Below, one piece after another: positions 43,086-51,736 of a DNA stretch of 64,000 bases (positions are counted from its first letter, which is position 1; the number at the start of each line of letters is the position of its first letter). The notes beneath the pieces were generated by a model that saw only the letters and a program-made list of their open reading frames with translations, was not told where the DNA came from and searched no databases. A program made the position numbers and the translations under genes. Source of the stretch: Actinoplanes subtropicus (GTDB lineage Bacteria; Actinomycetota; Actinomycetes; Mycobacteriales; Micromonosporaceae); assembly GCF_000721705.1 (NCBI RefSeq), contig NZ_JOJL01000025.1, positions 1 to 64,000 on the forward strand, in the 5' to 3' direction.

Positions 43086-44384
43086 GTGCGCAAATATCGT
43101 CGTCCGACGGCGGCCCTGATCCTCGGACTGGCCGCCGCCACCACCTTCGGCTCGACCGGACCGTCCGACGCGGCGGCCGGACCGCATCCCGCCGCCGCGC
43201 CCGCCGGCATCTGGTCGGCGTCCCTGGAGGGCGTGCACGGCGTCGCTCCCGACGCGACCGTGCGGCAGATCGCCCGGGTCTCGGTGGCCGGCGCCGGCCT
43301 CCGGGTACGCCTCGGCAATCCCTTCGGCGCGTCCCCGGTCGTGATCCGGGAAGCCTGGCTGGGCCGCCCGATCGCGCCCGGCTCGGCCCGCCTGGCGCCC
43401 GGCTCCAACCAGCGCGTCACCTTCCACGGTGCACGGACGGTCACCATCCCGCCCGGCCAGGAGACGGTCAGTGACCCGGTGCCGATCACCGTGGCCGCCC
43501 AGCAGGACGTGGCGGTCAGCCTCTACGCGCCCGGCAGCCCGGTCGACGACCACACCTTCCCGCCGTTCGCCTACGACCCGCCCGCCTCGTACATCGGCAC
43601 CGGCGGCAACACCGCGTCGGCGACCTCGGACGACGCCTTCCCCGGCCACCCGGTGATCCCGGGCGGCACCGGCAGCACCGCGGCCGGCTACCACCCGGGC
43701 CAGACCTGGTGGATGGACCTGGTCACCGCCGACCGCCCGGCGGCCCGCGGCACCCTGGTCACCCTCGGCGACTCGATCACCGACGGCTACAACGCGGTCG
43801 GCCCGCCCGGCCAGCGCTGGACCGACGTGCTCGCCGACCGGCTCGACGCGCTGCCCGCCGAGGCCCGGCTGTCCGTGGCCAACGCCGGCATCTCCGGCAA
43901 CACGGTCAGCGTGCAGCCCAACCCGTACGACCCGACCGGCCAGTGCTGCGGCCCGCCGGCGCCGCAGCGCCTCGACCGCGACGTCCTCGCCGTCCCCGGC
44001 CTGCGAACGGTCCTGCTGCTGGAGGGCACCAACGACATCGGTGGCGGCGACAACGCCCCGCCGGCCTCCGCCACCCAGGTGATCGACGCCATGCGCGCCA
44101 TCGCCGCCCGGGTCCACGCCCGGCACGCCCGCATCGTCGGCGCCACCATCCTGCCGATGTGCAACCCGGCCGGCAGCGCCAAGGAACAGACCCGTCTGGC
44201 CGTCAACCAGTGGATCCGTACCACCGATGTCTTCGACGACGTCGTCGACTTCGACGCGGTGCTCCGCGACCCGGCCGACCCGACGGTGATGATCGCCGAT
44301 CTCCGCAACGACTGCTACCACCCCAACGCCGCGGGCGACCAGCTCCTGGGCCGCAGCATCCCGCTACCGGCCGTCCTCGGCTGA
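43086..44384 (+). CDS. Secreted SGNH/GDSL hydrolase
   Basis: A 432-residue secreted esterase/lipase-like enzyme. GTG 43086 has AAGGAGG 8 bp upstream and opens a signal peptide (RKYRRPTAALILGLAAATTFGST, cleavage near ASDAAAG). An N-terminal beta domain (about 40-215) precedes the SGNH domain: block I TLVTLGDSITDGYN with the catalytic Ser near 226, block II Gly in NAGISGN, block III Asn in LLEGTNDIGGG, block V CYHPNAAGDQ with the His. The layout matches rhamnogalacturonan-acetylesterase-like and actinobacterial GDSL family proteins. Substrate unknown, probably an acylated polysaccharide or lipid outside the cell. Confidence 0.9.
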   Translation: MRKYRRPTAALILGLAAATTFGSTGPSDAAAGPHPAAAPAGIWSASLEGVHGVAPDATVRQIARVSVAGAGLRVRLGNPFGASPVVIREAWLGRPIAPGSARLAPGSNQRVTFHGARTVTIPPGQETVSDPVPITVAAQQDVAVSLYAPGSPVDDHTFPPFAYDPPASYIGTGGNTASATSDDAFPGHPVIPGGTGSTAAGYHPGQTWWMDLVTADRPAARGTLVTLGDSITDGYNAVGPPGQRWTDVLADRLDALPAEARLSVANAGISGNTVSVQPNPYDPTGQCCGPPAPQRLDRDVLAVPGLRTVLLLEGTNDIGGGDNAPPASATQVIDAMRAIAARVHARHARIVGATILPMCNPAGSAKEQTRLAVNQWIRTTDVFDDVVDFDAVLRDPADPTVMIADLRNDCYHPNAAGDQLLGRSIPLPAVLG

Positions 44385-44455
44385 CCGGCCACTGCCCGGA
44401 CGATCCGAACCGTGCGACCCTGGCCATGGTCATTCCCAACCTCCGGAGGTCGAAA

Positions 44456-44674
44456 GTGGAGTTCCCCGAGGCAGTCGAGGTAGCCGTGGTGGACAGCCGC
44501 ATCGAGGCGGAGGTGATCGCCGGCCTGCTCCGGAGCAACGGCATCAAGGTCGGGATCAATGCGGACGACGCCGGCGGCCAGGATCCGGCCCTGCAGCTGG
44601 AGGGCGTCCAGGTCCTCGTCTCCCCCGAGGACGCCCCGGCCGCCCGCAAGCTGCTCGCCGCCCGGCTCGCCTAG
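44456..44674 (+). CDS. DUF2007 small protein
   Basis: A 72-residue protein of the DUF2007 (putative signal-transducing) family: VEVAVVDSRIEAEVIAGLLRSNGIKVGINADDAGGQDPALQLEGVQVLVSPEDAPAARKLLA. These ferredoxin-like fold domains often sit at the end of or beside peptidases and regulators; no catalytic role is known. GTG 44456 is preferred to ATG 44426 because GGAGG lies 6 bp upstream of the GTG. It follows the SGNH hydrolase by 71 bp. Confidence 0.78.
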   Translation: MEFPEAVEVAVVDSRIEAEVIAGLLRSNGIKVGINADDAGGQDPALQLEGVQVLVSPEDAPAARKLLAARLA

Positions 44675-44695
44675 CGAGCCGGGCCGGCTTGCCGC

Positions 44696-45868
44696 TCAGG
44701 CCGACCGGCCGGCGTGCTCGGCGCGGCGGGCTTGGTCGGCCCGGAGCGCGATCTCCAGCTCGAACCGCAGGTCGCTGTCGCGGAGCTGGTCGCCGAAGAG
44801 CCGGTCCAGCTGGCGCAGCCGCCGCCGGACGGTCTGCGGGTGCAGGTGCAGGCTGGCGGCGACCGCGTTGGCGTTCATGTTCTGCTGAAGCCAGGAGAAG
44901 AGCGTGTCGGCGAGCCGATCGCGCTGGCTCTGCCGAGCCCCGGCCAGCGGGCGCAGGCGCCGCTCGGCCACCGAGGCGAGCAGCGCCTCGTCCTGGAAGA
45001 TGGCCAGCGTGCCCAGGTGGTTCTCGCACCAGGTCGGGCCGCTGCCGTCGATGATGCCGCGGCCGGCGAGGCTCAAGGCGTGGCTGGCCCAGCGCAGCGA
45101 GTCACCGGCCGCGGCGGGTGGCACGGCCGGGCCGACGGCCACCCGGTAGCGGCGCAGGCTGTTGACGATGAGGCGGACCTGGGCGGGGCTGCCCGGGTCG
45201 GGCACGATCAGCGCCGGCTCCGGGCGATCCAGGTCGGCGAGCAGGTCCGGAGCGAGGACCGGCGGCGTGGCCCGGACGTCCTCCGCCTCCAGCACGACGA
45301 CCGCCAGCCGCTGCGGCAGCGGCCAGCGGGCGATCGTGGCCGCGGCGGACAGGACCTCGTCCCCGGCTGGCGGGTCGGCCACGAGCAGGTTGAACAGCCG
45401 GCGCCGGCGACGGTCGCGTTCGCCGCGCTCGGCGGCGCGGGCCACGGCGTGCCCCTGGGCCGCCGCCTCGGCGAGGTCGTCGACGTGTTTCCAGACGGCG
45501 TCGGCCAGCACGCCGAGGTCGGTGGCGGAGAGCGACTCGCGCTCGGCGAAGGCGACGAGGTGCCGCATGCCGATCCGGGCGCCGATCCGGATGGCCTGCT
45601 GCAGCGCGTCCAGGTCGCGGCCCTCGCGTACCTCGCCCGCGCCGATCGCCCGGAAGGACTCGCGCCAGGAGGTGTCGTCGCGCCCCTCGAGAATGCCGAG
45701 GAAGCCGGCCAGGGCCCGTTCGACGCCGGTCCGGAGGGTGCGCCGGTACGTCTCGTCGGCCGCTCGCGCGTACTCCGGGATCGCCGCCTCGACCGCGGAA
45801 ATCGTCTCCTCGGTGAGGCCGGGGGCGACCAGGCGAAAGGCCTCGGCGGCCCGCCCCAGAACACCCAT
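44696..45868 (-). CDS. PucR-family transcriptional regulator
   Basis: A 390-residue regulator with the PucR C-terminal helix-turn-helix (LADTLFSWLQQNMNANAVAASLHLHPQTVRRRLRQLDRLFGDQLRDSDLRFELEIALRA, about 325-385), preceded by a GGDEF-like/activator segment (RLAVVVLEAEDV) and an N-terminal helical domain. ATG 45868 has AAAGGAG 6 bp upstream. Its promoter region holds a palindrome (45944-45959) that recurs upstream of the FHA-ABC gene, suggesting that the adjacent TetR controls both. PucR proteins usually respond to small metabolites; the ligand is unknown. Confidence 0.87.
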   Translation of the reverse strand: MGVLGRAAEAFRLVAPGLTEETISAVEAAIPEYARAADETYRRTLRTGVERALAGFLGILEGRDDTSWRESFRAIGAGEVREGRDLDALQQAIRIGARIGMRHLVAFAERESLSATDLGVLADAVWKHVDDLAEAAAQGHAVARAAERGERDRRRRRLFNLLVADPPAGDEVLSAAATIARWPLPQRLAVVVLEAEDVRATPPVLAPDLLADLDRPEPALIVPDPGSPAQVRLIVNSLRRYRVAVGPAVPPAAAGDSLRWASHALSLAGRGIIDGSGPTWCENHLGTLAIFQDEALLASVAERRLRPLAGARQSQRDRLADTLFSWLQQNMNANAVAASLHLHPQTVRRRLRQLDRLFGDQLRDSDLRFELEIALRADQARRAEHAGRSA

Positions 45869-45943
45869 CGCGCGCTCCTTTCCTCGGTGAAGCGGCGAAG
45901 CAGGCGAAAATCGCGCACGGATTGTAGGCACAGGATCTACGGT

Positions 45944-45959
45944 CTAAGCAACCGCTTAG
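45944..45959. promoter_or_regulatory. TetR-type operator, copy A
   Basis: CTAAGC - AACC - GCTTAG, a perfect 6-bp inverted repeat between the divergent PucR and TetR genes. A near-identical site (copy B, 46820-46835) precedes the FHA-ABC gene. Beside each copy lies a second shared block, TAAGG-N3/4-CTTAAG-N-TACTAA, in mirrored orientation. Confidence 0.6.
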
Positions 45960-46049
45960 TAACTTAAGTGTCCTTATGGGCCTCCACAGAAGCGGTAAAT
46001 AGGACCGGGGCTACCATCCCAGAACGCGAACGGGAGGGTAGGAGCGAGG

Positions 46050-46739
46050 GTGACAGGCGGAGGATCGGTTCACATGGCGCCCGACGGGCCGGCCGCGCCG
46101 GGCGTGGGCGGCGGTGCGACCGGGCCGCTCGCCCGCCGGCTCGAGGAGTACCGCTTCCCGGAGGGCTACCGGCGGATGTTCCTGTCCGCCGCGTACGCGT
46201 TCGCGGAGAAGGGCTTCCACGGGACCACCACGCGCGACATCGCGGCCCGCGCGGGGATGAGCCCGGCGGCCATGTACGCGTTCTTCCGCTCCAAGGAGGA
46301 CGCGCTCTACCAGATCGCGATCGCGGCACTGGACCTCACGGTGGAGATGCTGTCGGCGGAGGGCGCCCGCTCCCGGCGGCCGGCCGACCGGCTTCGCGAC
46401 GTGGTGAAGATCCTCTCCATCTGGTACGCCAACAACAGCCCCGTCGCCAGCGTCGTGCTCCATCAGCTCGGCGCCCTGACCCCGGAGCACCAGGCCGAGG
46501 TGCTGAGCCGGAAGCGGGCCATCGACCAGGTCGTCCGGGGCGTCATCACCGACGGCGTGGCCTCCGGGGACTTCGTGATCTGCGACGTCACCGCCATCGA
46601 GACCGCCATCATGTCCCTGTGCGTCGACGTGGCCCGCTGGTATCGAGCCGGCGGGCGGCGCACCCCCGAGGCCATCGGCGAGCTGAACGCCGACCTGGCC
46701 CTGCGGCTCGTCCAGCCGGCGCCCGACCCGGTCCGATAG
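46050..46739 (+). CDS. TetR-family transcriptional regulator (copy 1)
   Basis: A 229-residue TetR protein: HTH at about 45-92 (MFLSAAYAFAEKGFHGTTTRDIAARAGMSPAAMYAFFRSKEDALYQIAI) and a ligand domain typical of the TetR_C_33/KstR2-like group. GTG 46050 with GGAG upstream; the first ~25 residues are Gly/Pro-rich. It is a clear paralogue of the TetR at 51075-51713, with long identical stretches through the HTH. Palindromes on both sides (45944, 46820) are plausible operators, so it would control PucR, itself and the FHA-ABC/kinase pair. Confidence 0.9.
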   Translation: MTGGGSVHMAPDGPAAPGVGGGATGPLARRLEEYRFPEGYRRMFLSAAYAFAEKGFHGTTTRDIAARAGMSPAAMYAFFRSKEDALYQIAIAALDLTVEMLSAEGARSRRPADRLRDVVKILSIWYANNSPVASVVLHQLGALTPEHQAEVLSRKRAIDQVVRGVITDGVASGDFVICDVTAIETAIMSLCVDVARWYRAGGRRTPEAIGELNADLALRLVQPAPDPVR

Positions 46740-46819
46740 CAGCATCCGAGCATCTTTCGCGTACCCGGACGTGAATTAAGGTGTTCTTAAGCTACTAACC
46801 AGTCACCTAGGGTTCCGCA

Positions 46820-46835
46820 CAAAGCGACCGCTTAG
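46820..46835. promoter_or_regulatory. TetR-type operator, copy B
   Basis: CAAAGC - GACC - GCTTAG, 40 bp before the FHA-ABC start; matches copy A at 45944 in all but two half-site/spacer bases. A weaker third copy (CTAACC...CCTAG) lies at about 46794-46809. Confidence 0.55.
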
Positions 46836-46874
46836 TAGCGTCGGCCTCCCGACCAGCACTGCGAGGCCGCGACG

Positions 46875-49244
46875 ATGACCAGCACACTCCACCCTGCTCG
46901 GCCGGGAACCACGCTGAACCTGGTCGTCGACGGCCGCGAGTATCGGCTCGAACCCGGTACCCGATGGCTGATCGGGCGGACCCGCCTGGCCCACCTCCGG
47001 CTGGCCGATCCCCTGGTCAGCCGTCGGCACGCCGCCGTGCACCACTGCGCCGACGGATGGCGGGTCACCGACCTCAAGAGCTCCAACGGGACCTGGCGGG
47101 ACGGCGAGCGGATCACGCACACGACCATCGGGGACAGTCCCGCGCTCATCCGGCTGGGCGGGCCCGACGGTCCCGCGTTCCTGCTGATGTCGACGCCCGC
47201 GGCGGAGGCCGAGACCCCGGCCCCGGAGCCACCCGGGTCCACCGCGGACGGCCCGTCGCCGCGGGTCCTGGCCTCGCACGACATCGCCGGGCGCATGCTG
47301 CGGATCGGGCGCGCCCGCGACAACCCGGTCGTCCTGACCGACCTGCTGGTGTCCCGGGAGCACGCCTGCCTCTGGCCCGACGGCGAGGGCGCCTTCCTCG
47401 CCGACCTGGGCAGCGACAACGGCACGTACGTCAATGGGCACCGGATCCGTCGCGTACGGCTGCGGCCCGGCGATCTGATCGGGATCGGCGCCCACCAGTT
47501 CCGCTTCCGGGACGGTCACCTCGACGAGCTGGACACCTCCGGCCCGGCCTTCGCCGCCGCCGGGCTCGGCGTCACGTTGCCGGACGGCCGGCCGCTCGTC
47601 CGCGACGTGTCGTTCTCGCTGCCGCCGCGGACGATGATGGCGATCGTCGGGCCGAGCGGCGCCGGCAAGTCCACGCTGCTGCACGCGCTCTCCGGGCTCG
47701 AGCCGGCGACCTCCGGGCGGGTCTACTTCGGCGGCCGCGACCTCTATCGGGAGCGTGCCGAGCTGGTCCGGCGGATCGGCTTCGTGCCGCAGGACGACAT
47801 CCTGCACCGGGTGCTCACCGTCGAACGGGCGCTCGAGTTCGGCGCCCGCCTGCGGTTCCCCACGGACACCACCGACGAGGAACGCGCCGAGCGGATCCGG
47901 GAGGTCGTCGCCGAACTGCGCCTCACCGACCGGCTGGGCACGAAGATCAGTCGGCTCTCCGGTGGCGAGCGCAAGCGGGCGAGCACGGCCTTGGAGCTGC
48001 TGTCCCGCCCGAGCCTGCTGTTCCTTGACGAGCCGACCGGCGGGCTGGACATCGACCTCGACCGAGAGGTGATGGAGCAGCTGCGAGGGCTGGCCGACGG
48101 CGGGCGTACGGTCGTCCTGGTCACCCACAACCTCGACCACCTGGACCGCTGCGACGTCATTCTGGTCCTCACCACCGGGGGCCAGGTCGCGTACTGCGGG
48201 TCGCCGGCCGGGGTGTTCGCGCATTTCGGGGTGTCCACCTGGGCCGATGTCTACGCCGCCCTGAAGACCAAGGAACCGCGGGAGTGGGCCACGGCCTTCG
48301 CGGAGAGTCCGAGCCGGGACCCCCGGTCGTTTCCGCCGCCGGACATCCCGGGAACGCCGACGCCGGATCGGGTGGCCGGCGAGCGTGGGCCGGGCCGCCG
48401 GCGGTTCGCCCGGCAGAGCGGCACGCTGATCCGCCGCCAGCTCGCGGTGGCCGCCGGGGACCGGACGCTGCTCGCGATGCTCACCCTGCTGCCGGCCGTG
48501 CTCGCCCTGCTGTCCCGCGGCGCCCCCGACCGAGGCGGGTTCGCCCGGATCGCCGGGAACAACGACGCACCGCAGCTGATGCTCACCATGATCATCGGGG
48601 CCGCCCTGATGGGCCTCGCCGGCACGATCCGGGAGCTGGTCAAGGAGCGGGCGATCTATGACCGCGAGTGTGCGGTAGGGCTGTCCCCACTCGCGTACCT
48701 CTGCTCGAAGGTCTTGTTCTGCACGGTCGTCGCCGCGGTCCAGGGCCTGGCGCTGGCCCTGCTCGCCCAGGCCGGACGGGTGCGGCCGGACGACCCGCTG
48801 GTGCTGCACGCGCCCTACCTCGAGATGGCGGTGGTGGTCGTCGCGATGACCGTCGTCTCCGCGCTGATGGGGCTGCTGGTCTCGGCCGTGGTGCGGGAGG
48901 AGGGCCAGATGATGCCGCCGCTGGTGTTGCTGAGCATGGCCCAGATCGTCGCCAGCGGCGGCGTGGTGCCGGTCGCCGACAGCGCGGTCCTGAGCTACCT
49001 GAGCTGGTTCTTCCCGGCCCGGTGGGCGTTCGCCGCGACGGCCTCGACGGTGGATCTGCACTTCCTGCATCCGGAGTTGCCGCACGACACGATGTGGGTC
49101 CACTCGGCCTCGGTGTGGCGGTGGGACGTCAGCGGGCTGGCCTGCCTGGCGGTGGTCATGGTCGGCCTCACCTACGCGCTGCTGCGGCGCCGGCAGCCGC
49201 GTCCTTCGCGCGGCAAAGCCGGGCGCAATAGACACGGAGGATGA
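46875..49244 (+). CDS. FHA-domain ABC transporter (Rv1747-like)
   Basis: A 789-residue single-chain exporter. Two FHA phosphothreonine-binding domains (about 15-95: WLIGRTRLAHLRLADPLVSRRHA and SSNGT; about 120-212: LRIGRARDNPVVLTDLLVSREHA and SDNGTYVNG), an ABC ATPase (Walker A GPSGAGKST near 259, signature LSGGERKRAS near 360, Walker B LLFLDEPTGG near 381), and six C-terminal membrane helices of the ABC-2 type (about 530-780). This is the architecture of mycobacterial Rv1747, which exports cell-wall components and is switched by kinase PknF binding its FHA domains. A Ser/Thr kinase follows immediately here, supporting the same logic. Confidence 0.93.
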   Translation: MTSTLHPARPGTTLNLVVDGREYRLEPGTRWLIGRTRLAHLRLADPLVSRRHAAVHHCADGWRVTDLKSSNGTWRDGERITHTTIGDSPALIRLGGPDGPAFLLMSTPAAEAETPAPEPPGSTADGPSPRVLASHDIAGRMLRIGRARDNPVVLTDLLVSREHACLWPDGEGAFLADLGSDNGTYVNGHRIRRVRLRPGDLIGIGAHQFRFRDGHLDELDTSGPAFAAAGLGVTLPDGRPLVRDVSFSLPPRTMMAIVGPSGAGKSTLLHALSGLEPATSGRVYFGGRDLYRERAELVRRIGFVPQDDILHRVLTVERALEFGARLRFPTDTTDEERAERIREVVAELRLTDRLGTKISRLSGGERKRASTALELLSRPSLLFLDEPTGGLDIDLDREVMEQLRGLADGGRTVVLVTHNLDHLDRCDVILVLTTGGQVAYCGSPAGVFAHFGVSTWADVYAALKTKEPREWATAFAESPSRDPRSFPPPDIPGTPTPDRVAGERGPGRRRFARQSGTLIRRQLAVAAGDRTLLAMLTLLPAVLALLSRGAPDRGGFARIAGNNDAPQLMLTMIIGAALMGLAGTIRELVKERAIYDRECAVGLSPLAYLCSKVLFCTVVAAVQGLALALLAQAGRVRPDDPLVLHAPYLEMAVVVVAMTVVSALMGLLVSAVVREEGQMMPPLVLLSMAQIVASGGVVPVADSAVLSYLSWFFPARWAFAATASTVDLHFLHPELPHDTMWVHSASVWRWDVSGLACLAVVMVGLTYALLRRRQPRPSRGKAGRNRHGG

Positions 49245-49245
49245 C

Positions 49246-50997
49246 TTGCACACGGAACGCCTGGGCTCGCGCTACACGCTGTCGGACCGGCTCGGCCAGG
49301 GATCGATGGGCGAGGTCCATCTCGCCCGTACGGACGAGGAAGGCGGCCGGCCGGTCGCGGTGAAGCTGCTGCGCCCCGAGCTGGCCGAGGACCTCGACCT
49401 GGTCTCCCGGTTCCTGCAGGAGGCGCGGCTGCTGCGCACCGTCGAGCACCCGAACGTGGTCCGGGTGCTCGACCTCGTGGCCGAGGGGGACCGGCTCGCC
49501 ATCGTGATGGAGTACGTCTCCGGGGGCGACCTGCGACGCGCCATTTCCCGGCCGTGCCCGGCGCCGCTCGCACGGGACATCCTCGTTCAGATCGCCGAGG
49601 GGCTGGCCGCGATCCACGCCGCCGGGATCGTGCACCGTGACCTAAAACCGGAGAACGTCCTGATCGAACGGGGCTCGGACGACTCCTACCGGGCCCGGGT
49701 CACCGACTTCGGGGTCGCCCAGCACGCCGGGACCGGCTCCAGCGGCCGCCAGGACCTGGTCGGGACGGCGGCCTACCTGTCCCCGGAGTGCGTCCACGGG
49801 CGGCCCGTCGGCCCCGAGTCCGATGTCTACGCGCTCGGCGTGATGGCGCACGAGCTGATCACGGGCGGCCGGCCGGTCACCGCGAAACCCGTCGAGCGGC
49901 CGGCCGCGATGACGGGCCCGTGGTGGGAGCTGGTCTCCCGGATGCTGGCGAAGGAGCCGGACCGGCGTCCCCGCGCGGCGGAGGTCGCCCGGACGCTCCG
50001 CGGATTGCCCGGTGCGCCGCAGGGCGTCGCGCCACCGGCGGAGCTGGCGGCGAATCCGGCCGCGGAGACGGCCACCCTGCTGCGCGGCTCCGTCGAACTG
50101 GCCGTGCTTCGCGCCGATCGCGGCTGCGACACCATGCTTCCCGCGCCGAAGACACCGGCCGGCCGCCTCCGGCGCCTGCCGCGCGGGCCGCTCATTACCG
50201 CGACCGCGGCGGCAGTGGTGGTCCTGGTCGCCGCGGTCGGGATGCACCTCGCCCCGGCGTCCACCGCCATGCCGACGCCGAGCGCCACGCCGGCCGGGCC
50301 CCGATCCGCCCCCAGCGGCGCGACTCCGGCCCCGGCCGTACCGCGCGCTGTCCCGTCGACATCGACATCGACGACGGCCGCGACGCCGTCGGCGCCCGCC
50401 GTCGCACACCCGGACATCCGGGCCCCGCAGGTCCCCGTCCTGGTCGCCGATGTCGCCGGCGACACGGCGCTCGCCTCCGACTCGCAGGCGTCCCTGCGCA
50501 TCGACGGCGTCGTCGCGGGCAGCGGGCGGGTCGCCAAGATTCTGGTGAATTACGACGACGGCAGCCGGCAGGTGCAGCCCACCGCGAAATTCACCGGCCC
50601 CTATCGCACCACGATCACGGGATTGGTGAACGGCCGCAAATACGCCTTTTCCGTACGCGTGTGCAACTCCTTCGGCAAATGCAACACATCCAGGACGCTT
50701 GCCTTCACGCCGTTCGGCCTGCCGCGTCTCAACGATCTGGATATCGAGGCCGAGGGGCTCCAGCACACCCTCGTGATACCGCCGGTCGATCTCAACGGCA
50801 ACCCGCAATCCTGGACGTGCACCGTGACCGCCCTCGCGAATCTTCCGGACCGTAACGCGCCCACCGATCAGGCGGTGTCCACCGGCGGCGGGCAGATCAC
50901 CTGGTTCGCGCCCCTGTTTCACCGCTACACGGCCCGGCAGACATGCACGAACGGCACCGCCACTCTCACCGGGCCCGCTCTTTCCTTCCAGACATAG
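49246..50997 (+). CDS. Transmembrane Ser/Thr protein kinase
   Basis: A 583-residue PknB-type kinase. Gly loop LGQGSMGEVHLA (about 14-25), catalytic Lys in VAVKLLRPE, HRDLKPEN near 130, DFG near 154 and the GTAAYLSPE activation segment are all intact. A membrane helix (ITATAAAVVVLVAAVGMHLA, about 316-336) leads to an extracytoplasmic Ser/Thr/Pro linker and one FnIII-like domain (about 405-490) with a further ~90 residues. It starts with TTG 49246, with GGAGG 5 bp upstream, one base after the FHA-ABC stop, so the two are coupled. The kinase probably phosphorylates the transporter; the outer domain would sense a wall or ligand signal. Confidence 0.92.
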   Translation: MHTERLGSRYTLSDRLGQGSMGEVHLARTDEEGGRPVAVKLLRPELAEDLDLVSRFLQEARLLRTVEHPNVVRVLDLVAEGDRLAIVMEYVSGGDLRRAISRPCPAPLARDILVQIAEGLAAIHAAGIVHRDLKPENVLIERGSDDSYRARVTDFGVAQHAGTGSSGRQDLVGTAAYLSPECVHGRPVGPESDVYALGVMAHELITGGRPVTAKPVERPAAMTGPWWELVSRMLAKEPDRRPRAAEVARTLRGLPGAPQGVAPPAELAANPAAETATLLRGSVELAVLRADRGCDTMLPAPKTPAGRLRRLPRGPLITATAAAVVVLVAAVGMHLAPASTAMPTPSATPAGPRSAPSGATPAPAVPRAVPSTSTSTTAATPSAPAVAHPDIRAPQVPVLVADVAGDTALASDSQASLRIDGVVAGSGRVAKILVNYDDGSRQVQPTAKFTGPYRTTITGLVNGRKYAFSVRVCNSFGKCNTSRTLAFTPFGLPRLNDLDIEAEGLQHTLVIPPVDLNGNPQSWTCTVTALANLPDRNAPTDQAVSTGGGQITWFAPLFHRYTARQTCTNGTATLTGPALSFQT

Positions 50998-51074
50998 ACC
51001 CTTGCCGACCGCATCGCCGGGTAGGGTGTCGCGCAACGAGGTGACCTCAACTTTTCCGGAGAGACATTTTCGCG

Positions 51075-51713
51075 GTGCACGACGACCAGGCCAGCACGCA
51101 CCCCGCCAAGAGCGCCCTCGCCCGCCGGATGGAGGAATACCGTTTTCCCCCGGGCTACCGCACCATGTTCCTGGCCACCGTCGACGCCTTCGCCGAGAAG
51201 GGTTTCCACGGCACCTCGACCCGGGACATCGCGGCCCGCGCCGGGATGAGTCCGGCGGCGCTGTACGCCTTCTTCAGCTCCAAGGAGGAGGCGCTCTTCA
51301 AGATCGCGATCTCGGCGATGGACCTCACCGTCGACCTGCTCACGGCCGAGGCGGAGCACGGCGACGACCCCGCCGAACGGCTCCACCACGTGGTGAAGAC
51401 CTTCACCGCCTGGCACGCGTCGAACAATCCGGTCAGCCGCGTCGTGCTCTATCAACTGGACGCGCTGACCCCCGAGCACATGGCCGAGGTGGCCGACCGG
51501 GCGCGCGGCATCGACCGGATCTTCCGGGCCATCCTCCAACAGGGCGTCGACGCCGGTGATTTCACCGCCTCCGACACCCGGGCCGCCGCCACCGCCATCA
51601 TGTCGCTCTGCCTGGACGTCACCCGGTGGTACCGGCCCGGCAACCGGCGCAGCCCGGAGGAGATCTGCGACCTGAACGCGCGGCTGGCGCTGAGCATCGC
51701 CCGTACGGCCTGA
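51075..51713 (+). CDS. TetR-family transcriptional regulator (copy 2)
   Basis: A 212-residue TetR protein with HTH at about 33-80 (MFLATVDAFAEKGFHGTSTRDIAARAGMSPAALYAFFSSKEEALFKIAI). Throughout its length it parallels the TetR at 46050, so the pair arose by duplication of a regulator around the FHA-ABC/kinase genes. GTG start (HDDQASTHPAK). No copy of the CTAAGC palindrome is visible in its upstream region, so it may bind elsewhere or have diverged in specificity. Convergent with the T7SS operon end. Confidence 0.9.
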   Translation: MHDDQASTHPAKSALARRMEEYRFPPGYRTMFLATVDAFAEKGFHGTSTRDIAARAGMSPAALYAFFSSKEEALFKIAISAMDLTVDLLTAEAEHGDDPAERLHHVVKTFTAWHASNNPVSRVVLYQLDALTPEHMAEVADRARGIDRIFRAILQQGVDAGDFTASDTRAAATAIMSLCLDVTRWYRPGNRRSPEEICDLNARLALSIARTA

Positions 51714-51736
51714 CCGGCCACATCCCGGCTGGTAGG

